DNA of 64,000 nt from a bacterium 1XD8-76 (GTDB taxonomy: Bacteria > Bacillota > Clostridia > Lachnospirales > Lachnospiraceae). The notes below the pieces were generated by a model. It did not search any database. It worked only from the letters and a program-made list of their open reading frames with translations, and was not told the DNA's origin. The stretch is taken from NCBI GenBank assembly GCA_003611955.1, contig RAZE01000015.1:1-64000 (forward strand), in the 5' to 3' direction. The position numbers and the translations under genes were made by a program. Of this stretch, positions 55,883 through 64,000 are shown piece after piece. Positions within the stretch are counted from its first letter, which is position 1. Each line of letters opens with the position of its first letter.

Positions 55883-57360
55883 TCAAATTGAGCGGAATCC
55901 TACAATACTCTATGGGCGGTTTTCTCTGCCTTCGCGGTTTTGCATCCTTTAAACTTCTGAGCGCCGTATCCGAGCCAAACCCCGAGGTTCAGCGCGAACT
56001 CATCGAGACGCACAGGGGGGAGATGGCGGACTTTCTGAACGCCGGGGAATACCGTTTCTTTCCGGAAGTTATCCTGTCGCTCCATCTGACGGACGGCACA
56101 AAAGATTTTGAAACTCTTGAGAGTTTTCACGCCAGCCTGTCCGCAGGACAGACCTGGAACAAAAATGTCGGAAATATTCATTTCAGCACCTCACAGAATG
56201 TCACGAAAAATACCACCAATACCTACGATCCGCTGCCGCGTGTGGAGAGGATGAATCTGACCCACATCCGGTTTGACGAAAAAACAAACCGTCTGATGCG
56301 GATCGACGGAAATCATCGTCTGAGCGTGGCCGATGAGATAGCCGACGATTTTTCTGTTCCGTACTGCCTCCTGCTTTTTCGGACCCCTACCGAGAACGAA
56401 CAGTATGCAAGGGCGATCTTCCACAATATCAACGCCAAGCAGATCCCCCTGAAACTGGAGGAAAATCTCAGAGTGATACTGGGCAGCCCCGCTGTATTTT
56501 CCGATGACAAACTGAAATCCGATCCCTCCTTCGGCTGGGAATATTATCTGGCCAGAAAGACTCTTGAGAGGGTCGATCTCACCTACTTTCCGGCGATCAT
56601 CGCCTACATCGGCAACGAGAAGAACACTTTCTTCGTCGAGCTGTACAAATGGCTTCTCAGAAACAATGAGCTGCAGGCGGAGGACGCCTCGGTCGATATC
56701 ATCCGCACACAGCTCGTCGACATCGAGAGCGCCCTGGTCGATTCAGGCACTTTCGCTTCCTCCGCCAACATCGCCATCATAGGCGCCATGGCCTATTACA
56801 AACTTACCGACCCCTTCAAATACCGCGGTTTTTTAAAGTGGGTAAAGAAAAACCATATCGGGAACGTGAGCCAGCTGCACATGGACGACGTGATAAAACT
56901 TTATGACGAAATTTATGAGCACATCCCCAAAAAAGCTTTCCTCGCCAGATGGTATCCGGCCCAGACAGATCCCGAATATACCAGATCCCTGCACCGGGTG
57001 AACGCCATCAAAAAAGTCGCCCGGGAACTGAACCTGGAATTGACCGACCTGGGAACACAGACAGCCGAAGCCTTCGACATCCGCGAGGTAATGTATCATG
57101 ATATCAGGGACTGCGATATCTTTATCGCCGATCTGACAGGAGCCAGACCCAACGTCATGGTGGAGGTCGGCTACGCCCTGAGATATGTCGATACGGGCCG
57201 CATGGTCTTCTATTTTCAGGAGACGGATTCCGCGAAAAAAGTCCCCTTTGATGTGAATCATTTTTCGTATGACAAGATCAGCGATTCCGCGGAAATCGAA
57301 TCGAAGACAAAGGCCCGCATCGAGGCGATCCTTGCAAAAGCATACAATGGGGCGGTGTGA
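55879..57360 (+). CDS. DGQHR/DndB-like protein with C-terminal NDT/TIR-like domain
   Basis: A 493-residue protein. The N-terminal part (about 1-200) holds RIDGNHRLSVADEIAD, with the D-G-x-H-R motif at 143-147, as in DndB/DGQHR and ParB-like proteins that bind DNA or nucleotides. The middle (200-350) is helical and unassigned. The C-terminal part (about 353-493) has DCDIFIADLTGARPNVMVEVGYALRY, matching nucleoside 2-deoxyribosyltransferase/TIR-like folds; Glu429 is the candidate catalytic residue. It starts in an ATGA overlap with hsdS. Coupling to a methylase suggests an effector that cleaves a nucleotide or NAD when DNA is unmodified. That is a hypothesis. Confidence 0.72.
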   Translation: MIKLSGILQYSMGGFLCLRGFASFKLLSAVSEPNPEVQRELIETHRGEMADFLNAGEYRFFPEVILSLHLTDGTKDFETLESFHASLSAGQTWNKNVGNIHFSTSQNVTKNTTNTYDPLPRVERMNLTHIRFDEKTNRLMRIDGNHRLSVADEIADDFSVPYCLLLFRTPTENEQYARAIFHNINAKQIPLKLEENLRVILGSPAVFSDDKLKSDPSFGWEYYLARKTLERVDLTYFPAIIAYIGNEKNTFFVELYKWLLRNNELQAEDASVDIIRTQLVDIESALVDSGTFASSANIAIIGAMAYYKLTDPFKYRGFLKWVKKNHIGNVSQLHMDDVIKLYDEIYEHIPKKAFLARWYPAQTDPEYTRSLHRVNAIKKVARELNLELTDLGTQTAEAFDIREVMYHDIRDCDIFIADLTGARPNVMVEVGYALRYVDTGRMVFYFQETDSAKKVPFDVNHFSYDKISDSAEIESKTKARIEAILAKAYNGAV

Positions 57361-57363
57361 TCC

Positions 57364-58533
57364 TCACACCTCCTCCCTCAGCGCGCGGATCATGCGGTCG
57401 CAGGCTTCCCTGACATTCTCCCGGGAGGTGGCAATATTCATGCGCACAAAAGCGTCATAGCCCTCTCCCCGGAACCAGGAACCATAATCCATGGCGATCC
57501 TGCACTTCTTTTGAAGAAATTCTTTGATCTCCCGCTTTCCGGCAAAAAAGGAACTGAAATCCAGCCACATCAGATAGGTCCCCTCCAGATCGCTGATCTT
57601 CACCTCCGGACACTCCTCCTCAAACCGCCGCTTTATATACTCATAATTTCCGAAGATTACCTCCGTCACCTCCCGCAGCCAGGCTTCCCCGCCCTGCAGC
57701 GCCGCCGCCGTCGCGACATACCCGAATGCGTTTGCATTCCCCACAGACATACGCTCCTGAAACGCCTGAAATTTTTCCCTGTTCCCCTTATCCGGAATGA
57801 TGACAAAAGAATTCTGGACGGCAGCTATGTTAAACGTTTTGCTTGCCGCTGCCATCGTGATCAGCATATCGTCATAGTCCCCCACTGTCGCCGCCGTCAC
57901 CTTCTTTCTCCCCAGCATGGGGTTGATAATATCCTGATGGATCTCATCGGAGATCACCATCACATGATATTTTCTGCACAATTCCAGCAGCTTTCTCAAT
58001 TCCTCCTCCGTCCACACTCTTCCCACCGGGTTGTGCGGATTGCACAGAATATAGAGTTTTACATTCTTGCCGACGATATCTTCCTCCATCCTCTCATAAT
58101 CCATCTCATAGGATGTCCCCGCTTTTTTCAGCTCACATCTCACCAGTTCTCTCTCCTCGCAGTGATCCACCGCATTCATGAACGGATAGTAGACCGGCGT
58201 GGAGACCATCACGCCGTCCCCCGGCTTCGTAAACACTCTGACCGCCCAGTAGATAGCCGGCACCACCCCGGGCGTGACGCAGATCCACTCCGACTTTATC
58301 TCATAATTATGGTGTTCCCTCTCCCATCGCACGACCGCCTCAAAATAGGACAGGGGCGGCTTAAAATACCCGAGCGGAGCGTTTATATACTTTCTTAACG
58401 CCTCCGTCACGCAGACCGGGCAGGCAAAATCCATATCGGCCACCCACATGGACAAAAGCCCGTCCTCCCCAAACTGGTTTTCCAATCCGTCCCATTTGAT
58501 ACAGTTTGTGTTTTTTCTGTCTATATATTTCAT
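57364..58533 (-). CDS. PLP-dependent C-S lyase, MalY/PatB family
   Basis: A 389-residue fold-type I aminotransferase. The typical start DRKNTNCIKWDGL is followed by MWVADMDFACPVCVTEAL, NPHNPVGRVWTEEELRKL, VISDEIHQDI (PLP-contacting Asp), and ASKTFNIAAVQNS with the Schiff-base Lys. The family cleaves cystathionine or cysteine conjugates (beta-lyase), and some members regulate maltose genes. Three bases separate its stop from the end of the DGQHR/NDT-like gene on the other strand. Confidence 0.94.
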   Translation of the reverse strand: MKYIDRKNTNCIKWDGLENQFGEDGLLSMWVADMDFACPVCVTEALRKYINAPLGYFKPPLSYFEAVVRWEREHHNYEIKSEWICVTPGVVPAIYWAVRVFTKPGDGVMVSTPVYYPFMNAVDHCEERELVRCELKKAGTSYEMDYERMEEDIVGKNVKLYILCNPHNPVGRVWTEEELRKLLELCRKYHVMVISDEIHQDIINPMLGRKKVTAATVGDYDDMLITMAAASKTFNIAAVQNSFVIIPDKGNREKFQAFQERMSVGNANAFGYVATAAALQGGEAWLREVTEVIFGNYEYIKRRFEEECPEVKISDLEGTYLMWLDFSSFFAGKREIKEFLQKKCRIAMDYGSWFRGEGYDAFVRMNIATSRENVREACDRMIRALREEV

Positions 58534-58565
58534 CGCTTTTTCTCCCCCTCAGCAGTTATACCCAG

Positions 58566-58595
58566 ATTATAACCCCATCGGTTCGATATTGTCCA
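58566..58595 (-). promoter_or_regulatory. Promoter of the PatB-type lyase
   Basis: On the minus strand TGGACA (58590-58595), an 18-base spacer and TATAAT (58566-58571), about 27 bases before the ATG. Confidence 0.7.
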
Positions 58596-58691
58596 TTTAT
58601 TTAGCAGTACCCGAATGCGGCAAAAGCTCTCCTGTGCTAATACATGCCCTCCGCCGCATATATTGTAAGGACTTACCTCTCAGGAGTTCTT

Positions 58692-60563
58692 ATGCGTATC
58701 CAATCCAAAATCCGTAACTTTTCCGTCCGCAAAAGCGCCGGCAGAAAACTGTTTCTGGCAGCATCTGTCGGCTGCCTGCTCTTTCTCACCGGTTTTTTAT
58801 CCGTTTTTCTCCCCCGCAGCATGCCTGCCCTTTTTGCCGACGCCTCATACAACAGGCTTTGCCGGGAGATCTTCCGCAGCGAATTGTCCGGCAATACGCT
58901 GACGCTCCACTACACGCTGAAAAATCCGGCGGACTACGGCATCTATGAGGCCGAAGCCCGCCTTCCCGTATATTCCCCCGAAAGCCAGGCCCTCTCCCAG
59001 GCGGCCCTCACCGACTGGCTGGAAGAGCTCTCCGCTGTCGATCCGGAAAATCTCTCCCCGGAAAATCAGTACAGTTACACCCTGCTGACCCGCTATCTGA
59101 CTCTGCAGCAGTCTCTCTCCGCCTTTACCTGCTACGAGGAGCCGCTGTCCCCGGGAAGCGGCATGCAGCAGACTCTCCCGGTTCTCTTCTCCGAATACCG
59201 GTTCCAGCGGCGGAAGGATATCGACAACTATCTCTCCCTGCTCTCCCAGACAGACAGCTATTTTCAGGGACTTCTCTCCTACGAGCGGGAAAAAGCTGAC
59301 GCGGGGCTCTTTATGTCCGCGGAAAGTCTGGATGCGCTGGTTCAGGGGTGCGAGACCTTTCTTACGGAAGATGCCATAGACAGCGGTTCTCACTTTCTTG
59401 TGGAATCCTTCACCACACGCCTGACAGAATTCCGGGACGCCTATCCCGAGCTGTTAAGCGATGACGCCTTCGACTATTATTATCAGGAAAATATACGAAT
59501 CTTAAAGGAAGATATGATGCCCGCCTACCGGGAACTGGCAAAAGAAATGACATTGTTGTCAGAAACAGCCCGTCAAAAAGGCGGTTTATCGGACAGCGGC
59601 GGCGCTTCCGAAAAACAGCGTTATTACACCCTGCTGATTCGGAAATCCACCGGCTCGGATCGTTCTGTGGAGGAGATTCAGGAAATGCTCTATGCACAGT
59701 TTGACTCCCTTCGCCGGGAACTTTTACAGTTGAAAAAACAGGGCTCCTCCGCAGCCGCAAGACATACCCACCCTCTCTCCGCGGAAGATATCCTCGCCTT
59801 CCTGCAGCAGGATATGAGGGAAGATTATCCTCCCCTCCTCTCCGGCTCCGAGGTGCAGGGCAGCGGCCTGTTAAAGAAACAGCTCCCTGCCGTCACCTGC
59901 GACATCAAATATATCTCTAAGAGCCTGTCCGCATCCAGCGCACCGGCTTTCTACCTGACGCCGCAGATGGACTCCTTTCACAAAAATGTGATTTACATCA
60001 ATCCGGATTCCTCCCTGGAGGGCACCACCCTCTTTACCACACTTGCCCATGAGGCCTTTCCGGGACATCTCTACCAGACTGTCTACGCCAGGGAGAGCGG
60101 CATCGCCGACCGGAAAAATCCCCTGCGCGGCATTCTCGACTATCCGGGCTACGCCGAAGGCTGGGCGCTCTACGCGGAGCTGGCCTCCTACGACTACGCC
60201 GCAAACTACTATGCCGCAGATACGGAAATACTGAAAACCTCCAGGTCCCTGGAACTTTGCCTCTGCTCCCTTTTGGACCTTCATATCCATTATTACGGCT
60301 TTAACCTCTCTCAGACGCAGGCGCTTCTCTCCATGTTCGGCATTCCCGAGGAGTCAGCGCAGAACATTTATACTTACATTGAACAGGAACCCGCCAGTTA
60401 CCTGAAATACTATCTCAGCTACCTTGAGATCCTGTCCTTAAAGGAGGAGGCCGCCGATCTGTGGGGTGAGAATTATTCTGATTACCGTTTTCATCAGTTT
60501 TATCTGGATGCCGGTCCCTCGGATTTTGTGTCACTTCGCGAGCGGCTTCACCGGGACAAATGA
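58692..60563 (+). CDS. DUF885-family extracytoplasmic protein (putative metallopeptidase)
   Basis: About 623 residues from the ATG at 58692, with CAGGAG upstream; an earlier start at 58644 lacks one. A signal anchor lies at about 19-41 (GRKLFLAASVGCLLFLTGFLSVFL). The DUF885 core follows, with TLAHEAFPGHLYQTVY carrying the HExxxGH zinc motif and YAEGWALYAELASYD, another family mark (second metal-site Glu). A long helical insertion lies at about 170-330. It is thought to be a surface peptidase of carboxypeptidase-like type. It is convergent with spmB and separated by four bases. Confidence 0.88.
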   Translation: MRIQSKIRNFSVRKSAGRKLFLAASVGCLLFLTGFLSVFLPRSMPALFADASYNRLCREIFRSELSGNTLTLHYTLKNPADYGIYEAEARLPVYSPESQALSQAALTDWLEELSAVDPENLSPENQYSYTLLTRYLTLQQSLSAFTCYEEPLSPGSGMQQTLPVLFSEYRFQRRKDIDNYLSLLSQTDSYFQGLLSYEREKADAGLFMSAESLDALVQGCETFLTEDAIDSGSHFLVESFTTRLTEFRDAYPELLSDDAFDYYYQENIRILKEDMMPAYRELAKEMTLLSETARQKGGLSDSGGASEKQRYYTLLIRKSTGSDRSVEEIQEMLYAQFDSLRRELLQLKKQGSSAAARHTHPLSAEDILAFLQQDMREDYPPLLSGSEVQGSGLLKKQLPAVTCDIKYISKSLSASSAPAFYLTPQMDSFHKNVIYINPDSSLEGTTLFTTLAHEAFPGHLYQTVYARESGIADRKNPLRGILDYPGYAEGWALYAELASYDYAANYYAADTEILKTSRSLELCLCSLLDLHIHYYGFNLSQTQALLSMFGIPEESAQNIYTYIEQEPASYLKYYLSYLEILSLKEEAADLWGENYSDYRFHQFYLDAGPSDFVSLRERLHRDK

Positions 60564-60567
60564 CAAA

Positions 60568-61089
60568 TTACTGCAAGAACATCGCCATCACCACACTCAC
60601 CGCGACCCCCACTCCTGTGGCCAACAGGGCTCCGGGCAGCGTCCACCTCGTCTTTTTCACCCTGGCCGCCATGTAGTAGACGCTCATTGTGTAAAAGCAG
60701 GTCTCCGTACAGCTCATCATGATCGATGTCAAAAGCCCTGTGCGGGAATCCGGTCCGTACTGCTCAAAGATATCCAGAACCAGCCCCGTGGCGGCAGAGG
60801 AGGAAAACATCTTGATAAACAGAAGCGGCACAAACTCCGCGCCGATCCCAAACTTTTCCGTCAGGCCGCCAAACAGCTCGGAGAGCAGCGCCAAAAAACC
60901 GGAAGCCCGCAGCACCCCCACCGCCACCATCAGCCCCACCAGCGTCGGCAGCACGGTCACAACCGTTTTCAGCCCGTCCAAAGCCCCTTTCACAAAGGCG
61001 TCATACACATCCGTCCTGTTCAGAACGCCGTTCAGGACGATGTAAAAGATGAGCGCCGGAATAATGATTACCGAGAGCCGCATCAACAT
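60568..61089 (-). CDS. spmB: Spore maturation protein SpmB
   Basis: A 173-residue integral membrane protein of the nucleoside-recognition (Gate) family. FVKGALDGLKTVVTVLPTLVGLMVAVGVLRASGF and FVPLLFIKMFSSSAATGLVLDIFEQYGPDS are typical of SpmB. It helps dehydrate the spore core. It overlaps spmA by seven bases. Presence supports a spore-forming organism. Confidence 0.94.
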   Translation of the reverse strand: MLMRLSVIIIPALIFYIVLNGVLNRTDVYDAFVKGALDGLKTVVTVLPTLVGLMVAVGVLRASGFLALLSELFGGLTEKFGIGAEFVPLLFIKMFSSSAATGLVLDIFEQYGPDSRTGLLTSIMMSCTETCFYTMSVYYMAARVKKTRWTLPGALLATGVGVAVSVVMAMFLQ

Positions 61090-61712
61090 CCGCGTTTCCT
61101 CCCATACCTCATTTTAATATAAACAATCCCGGCTAACGTCGAGCAGCAGGTGGCAAGGATCGCCGGAAGGATGATGCCGGAAGGATTCCCGGAACCGTAT
61201 TTTGTGCGGTAGACGATCATATTGACCGGGATCAGCTGCAGAGAAGAAATATTCAGGATCAAAAAACCGCACATGGCGTCACTGGCAGCTCTCACATCCT
61301 TTTTCTCCCCACCCCCCTTTTTGTATCCCGGTGTCCCTCTGTCCTCCTCCAGTTTTGCCAATTCCTCCATCGCCTTCAGCCCGGCAGGCGTACAGGCCCA
61401 GCCTAATCCCAGAATATTGGCCACAAGATTTGTGGCGATAAAGCCTCTGGCCGGATGTCCCTCCGGCACGTCCGGAAACAGAAAGCTGATAAAGGGCTGC
61501 AGTTTTTTGCTAAACTGGTCGATCAGCCCCGCCTGTCCGGCGATCTCCATCAAGCCCACCCAGAGCGCCATCGCCCCCGCCATCGTGATGCACAGCGTCA
61601 CCGCGGACTCCGCGTACTCCAGGCAGGCGTTGCTCACCGCCTCCATATTCCCGGTAAACAGTGCATAGAGAATTCCGACCAACAGCATGCCCGCCCAAAT
61701 ATAGTTCAGCAT
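61083..61712 (-). CDS. spmA: Spore maturation protein SpmA
   Basis: A 209-residue membrane protein, again with the nucleoside-recognition domain. Features: NYIWAGMLLVGILYALFTGN at the start, AVTLCITMAGAMALWVGLMEIA, and LNISSLQLIPVNMIVYRTKYGSG near the C-terminus. GGGGGAGG precedes the ATG. It is transcribed before spmB in one operon, 13 bases past the end of the ParB-like gene at 61726. Confidence 0.94.
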   Translation of the reverse strand: MLNYIWAGMLLVGILYALFTGNMEAVSNACLEYAESAVTLCITMAGAMALWVGLMEIAGQAGLIDQFSKKLQPFISFLFPDVPEGHPARGFIATNLVANILGLGWACTPAGLKAMEELAKLEEDRGTPGYKKGGGEKKDVRAASDAMCGFLILNISSLQLIPVNMIVYRTKYGSGNPSGIILPAILATCCSTLAGIVYIKMRYGRKRGC

Positions 61713-61725
61713 ATGCCTCCCCCTC

Positions 61726-62559
61726 TCAAAGTCTTGTCTCTATATCTTTATGCGCCTGTCCGGGAAAAATGCCATTACTTTCATAAAGCTTCGCCCACTT
61801 TAAATTACCTTTAGCACCATTTTTTTTATTATAGAGTGTCAGCATAGCCTCTGCATATCCTATAGAACCGGCTTTGCGTTCTCTGGCTATACGGCTGATT
61901 TCCCTTGCCGAAAAACGCCCCACCTTTTCCGCAAACATATCATCTTTCAGGCTGTCTCCATAACTGATGATCAGGCGTGCAATACCACGAAGAATATTAC
62001 TTGTCAGCGAATCCACATCTCCTTCCCAGGTAATAATGCAGAGACGCAGACTACGCTGCAAAACATCATATCCATATTTACGATATATATCTTCCAATGT
62101 TGCAACACAACAGATACATCCCGGTTTACTGTTCCCGCAAATACGCAAATCATAAGATTCTACTAATGCCTTGATAATCAGCTGTTCATCGTTCCCCGCT
62201 TCAATATTTGCCGCAAAAATTTCATATGGGAGAAGTTTTTTGACGAATCTCTGCTGATTCGCAAATATACCCGCCTCCTGTTCATACTCTAATTCATCAT
62301 AAACCATGCACCATACCGGAGTATCCCGGGAGCCCGAAACAAGCGCCACGATTTCAATCGTGTGCTGTCCATTGAACACATAATTTATTCCTTGACGACG
62401 GCTGACTTTTACCGGATTTATTTGACAAAGGTCAAAATGTTCTGCAGCTTTACGAATATGATCCTCCGAAAGATGCCGCTGGTAATCCTGATTCGAAACC
62501 AGGTTTTTAATCGGAATCTGCTCAAAATGAACTTTGGGCACATAAGGGTTTGTTTTCAT
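61726..62559 (-). CDS. ParB-superfamily protein, DUF6551-like, with NGQHT motif
   Basis: A 277-residue protein with a ParB/sulfiredoxin-type N-terminal domain. VPKVHFEQIPIKNLVSNQDYQRHLSEDHI, FDLCQINPVKVSRR and NYVFNGQHTIEIVALVSG match the DUF6551 pattern; the signature reads N-G-Q-H-T instead of D-G-Q-H-R/T. The rest is helical and has ISRIARERKAGSIGYAEAMLTL near the C-terminus. AAGGAGG precedes the ATG, which follows the previous stop by one base. By eye it is more AT-rich than the spm genes beside it. Role may be in element maintenance, which is inference. Confidence 0.7.
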   Translation of the reverse strand: MKTNPYVPKVHFEQIPIKNLVSNQDYQRHLSEDHIRKAAEHFDLCQINPVKVSRRQGINYVFNGQHTIEIVALVSGSRDTPVWCMVYDELEYEQEAGIFANQQRFVKKLLPYEIFAANIEAGNDEQLIIKALVESYDLRICGNSKPGCICCVATLEDIYRKYGYDVLQRSLRLCIITWEGDVDSLTSNILRGIARLIISYGDSLKDDMFAEKVGRFSAREISRIARERKAGSIGYAEAMLTLYNKKNGAKGNLKWAKLYESNGIFPGQAHKDIETRL

Positions 62560-62560
62560 A

Positions 62561-63469
62561 TCAACGAGCCTCCTTCAGGGAATGAAGCATGATCTGTGCT
62601 GCCTTTTGCAATTGATATAATTCCTGTTCCAACTGATTCCTCCCTTTTTCCGTCAACAATGGAAATTTTGCCGAATAACGCGTTCGGTCAATCGTGTTGA
62701 TCCAGGATGGAATCGTCAATGCAAGACTGTTGATTTCAGCATCCGGATCAAAAGCCGGCATGTCCTTAATAGTCATGTTCTTTTTTTTCTCCACAGGTGC
62801 AGACTTTTTTATATTTATACTTTTTCTTGATGTTGCCAGCAGTTTTATCACTTCGTCCTCTGCTTTTCCATAACACGCCATAACATCTTCCATTGTTTTT
62901 TTCATTTTTCCCGCAAGAATTCTGTCTGCCGTTTCTGATTTTATGGACGCAATATAATCGATAGCCTGAGCATATGTTGAATACCTCACAATAGAGCAAC
63001 GGTTCAGATGGTATTCTTCCGCAAGGCGCTCTCTTGTCCTGCCTGCACTGCTTTCATAAAGATTCTTACCCTTTGAAAGTTCCCTCCTGATACGTTCTTT
63101 AAAGCGATCCGTACCAGCAGCACTATGTGCTCCGATTATTATGTCGGCATTGTAACGCTTTCCTATCAAATATCGATATTGATTCTCTGGCAAATACCGA
63201 GTGCGAAGCTCTTCTCGACAGGTAGTTGATATAACTTCCTCCCTAACACGAAAATTGATATTTTTTACTTCAAACCTAATATTATGCGCCATACAAATGT
63301 TATATTGTTCAAACCCCTGAACAATGTAGCCATACCAGATTATGATTGGTTGATTGCATCCCTCCTGCAAAATTTTTTGCTCTAATACATCATATTCCTT
63401 CTGAGTATAAGGAAATATCAAACGGCGAAACTCCGAATCTATTTTCAACACACATCTTTCTTCTGTCAT
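62561..63469 (-). CDS. ParB-like protein with altered signature motif
   Basis: A 302-residue protein. The N-terminal region IDSEFRRLIFPYTQKEYDVLEQKILQEGCNQPIIIW is the usual start of ParB-like proteins on clostridial elements. The next motif, normally D-G-H-N-R-Y, reads QGFEQYNIC, so the CTP/phosphate-binding residues are replaced. A helix-turn-helix-like segment lies at RERLAEEYHLNRCSIVRYSTYAQAIDYI. The C-terminal 100 residues (with KKSAPVEKKKNMTIKD) have no recognised family. It overlaps its upstream neighbour by four bases (ATGA). Confidence 0.72.
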   Translation of the reverse strand: MTEERCVLKIDSEFRRLIFPYTQKEYDVLEQKILQEGCNQPIIIWYGYIVQGFEQYNICMAHNIRFEVKNINFRVREEVISTTCREELRTRYLPENQYRYLIGKRYNADIIIGAHSAAGTDRFKERIRRELSKGKNLYESSAGRTRERLAEEYHLNRCSIVRYSTYAQAIDYIASIKSETADRILAGKMKKTMEDVMACYGKAEDEVIKLLATSRKSINIKKSAPVEKKKNMTIKDMPAFDPDAEINSLALTIPSWINTIDRTRYSAKFPLLTEKGRNQLEQELYQLQKAAQIMLHSLKEAR

Positions 63470-63843
63470 ATTGCTGTTTCCCTCCCTATTTCTTCCGCAG
63501 AAGACATGTCAAACTGAATTAACAATCCATCTGAAGCACACACTCCATACAGTCGATATTTTCCATTCATTTTCCAATCTGGACAAATATTACTAAGTTG
63601 GCGAATCAAAACCTTACTGTACAATTCGCAGGATTTACGCCCTGCTATTCTATCCCAGCGAATCGCATTTGCTGTTTCCCCTTTCCGGCTTGGCAGAATA
63701 GCAATTGTAAGCTGCTGCGGATTCACCAGAAGTTGAATATACTCAGGATCTCCCAAAAGATGAAGCGTATTTCTGTGAATTCGAATTCTGTTATTTTTAC
63801 TGTCGATAACGATCAGTGGTGTATTCATACAATTATTTTTCAT
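63466..63843 (-). CDS. Small protein of unknown function in the right-edge operon
   Basis: A 125-residue protein of mixed alpha/beta character, starting MKNNCMNTPLIVIDSKNNRI, with IRIHRNTLHLLGDPEYIQLLVNP and LYGVCASDGLLIQFDM later. No family is recognised. Its ATG overlaps the end of the preceding gene (the two share eleven bases) and its stop overlaps the next gene, so it is coupled in the four-gene run. Codon use is AT-rich like its neighbours. Confidence 0.6.
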   Translation of the reverse strand: MKNNCMNTPLIVIDSKNNRIRIHRNTLHLLGDPEYIQLLVNPQQLTIAILPSRKGETANAIRWDRIAGRKSCELYSKVLIRQLSNICPDWKMNGKYRLYGVCASDGLLIQFDMSSAEEIGRETAI

Positions 63844-64000
63844 CTGACTTTATCCCTTTCCCGCAATTATACATATCTTTGATTCCAAATACTGTATAAC
63901 CGTCAAAAATATTAATCTGCAACTGCTTACGATGTTCTTCTACCGGCAGTCCAAACTGATTTTGCCATTCTGACGGGAATATCGGTGTACGGCCATTTTT
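63833..64000 (-). CDS. Partial gene, C-terminal 55 residues, unknown function
   Basis: An open frame enters from the right edge and ends at 63833. The visible end reads NGRTPIFPSEWQNQFG, then QINIFDGYTVFGIKDMYN and a short lysine-rich tail. Its stop lies inside the start of the next gene, which indicates tight coupling and supports it as real. No domain can be assigned from this part. Confidence 0.55.
   Translation of the reverse strand, partial: KNGRTPIFPSEWQNQFGLPVEEHRKQLQINIFDGYTVFGIKDMYNCGKGIKSDEK

Overview
The window looks like the chromosome of a spore-forming, anaerobic Firmicute, most likely a Lachnospiraceae relative. The pointers are SpmA/SpmB spore-maturation proteins, an F-type ATP synthase with an atpZ-atpI head and a Na+-type c subunit, strong AGGAGG ribosome sites, and several lineage-specific proteins of unknown function. 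By eye the sequence is of middling GC. Three tracts look more AT-rich: a broken surface-protein region (about 36.1-38.2 kb), the ATPase/HTH gene at 42.2-43.3 kb, and the right edge (61.7-64.0 kb). Most genes are on the minus strand. No intergenic gap exceeds 300 bases.

Layout: 0-7.6 kb holds a minus-strand run of two small unknown proteins, a CvpA-like membrane protein, an OmpR-type regulator, its histidine kinase and an ABC exporter (ATPase plus large FtsX-type permease). 7.6-12.7 kb is housekeeping: galM, recR, ybaB, dnaX, pfkA. A tRNA-Ser(CGA) follows. 12.96-20.2 kb is a sugar uptake and catabolism operon (lipoprotein binding protein, RbsA-like ATPase, RbsC-like permease, oxidoreductase, sugar isomerase) with a divergent LacI regulator. 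20.3-24.75 kb has a DUF362 protein and a BlaI/M56 sensor pair with a strikingly symmetric promoter. 24.8-35.0 kb has two unknown proteins and the complete ATP synthase operon. 35.0-38.1 kb carries an Rpn/PD-(D/E)XK protein with a structured leader and a damaged locus. 38.2-43.3 kb has a DUF402 protein, tadA, a glycosyltransferase, a DUF6020-like membrane protein, the SRP RNA and an HTH-ATPase-DUF4325 protein. 43.4-51.9 kb has a CdaR/PucR-type regulator coupled to a zinc-ribbon LRR protein and a further unknown, a sugar-ABC ATPase (UgpC/MsmK type), a GNAT acetyltransferase and metG.

The most unusual part is 52.0-57.4 kb, a compact defence-like island between metG and a PLP lyase. A membrane-anchored Mrr-like nuclease lies divergent to three translationally coupled genes: an N6-adenine methylase with its own N-terminal PD-(D/E)XK domain, a two-TRD specificity subunit, and a protein joining a DGQHR/DndB-like domain to a C-terminal nucleoside-deoxyribosyltransferase/TIR-like domain. 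No HsdR helicase is present. I read this as a compact restriction-modification system with a possible nucleotide- or NAD-directed effector arm. The individual domains belong to known families; I do not know this arrangement as a described system, and its function is inference.

From 57.4 to 61.7 kb come a MalY/PatB aminotransferase, a DUF885 protein and spmA-spmB. The right edge (61.7-64.0 kb) is an AT-richer four-gene minus-strand operon with two ParB-superfamily proteins whose signature motifs are altered, probably the end of a mobile or plasmid-like element that continues past the window.
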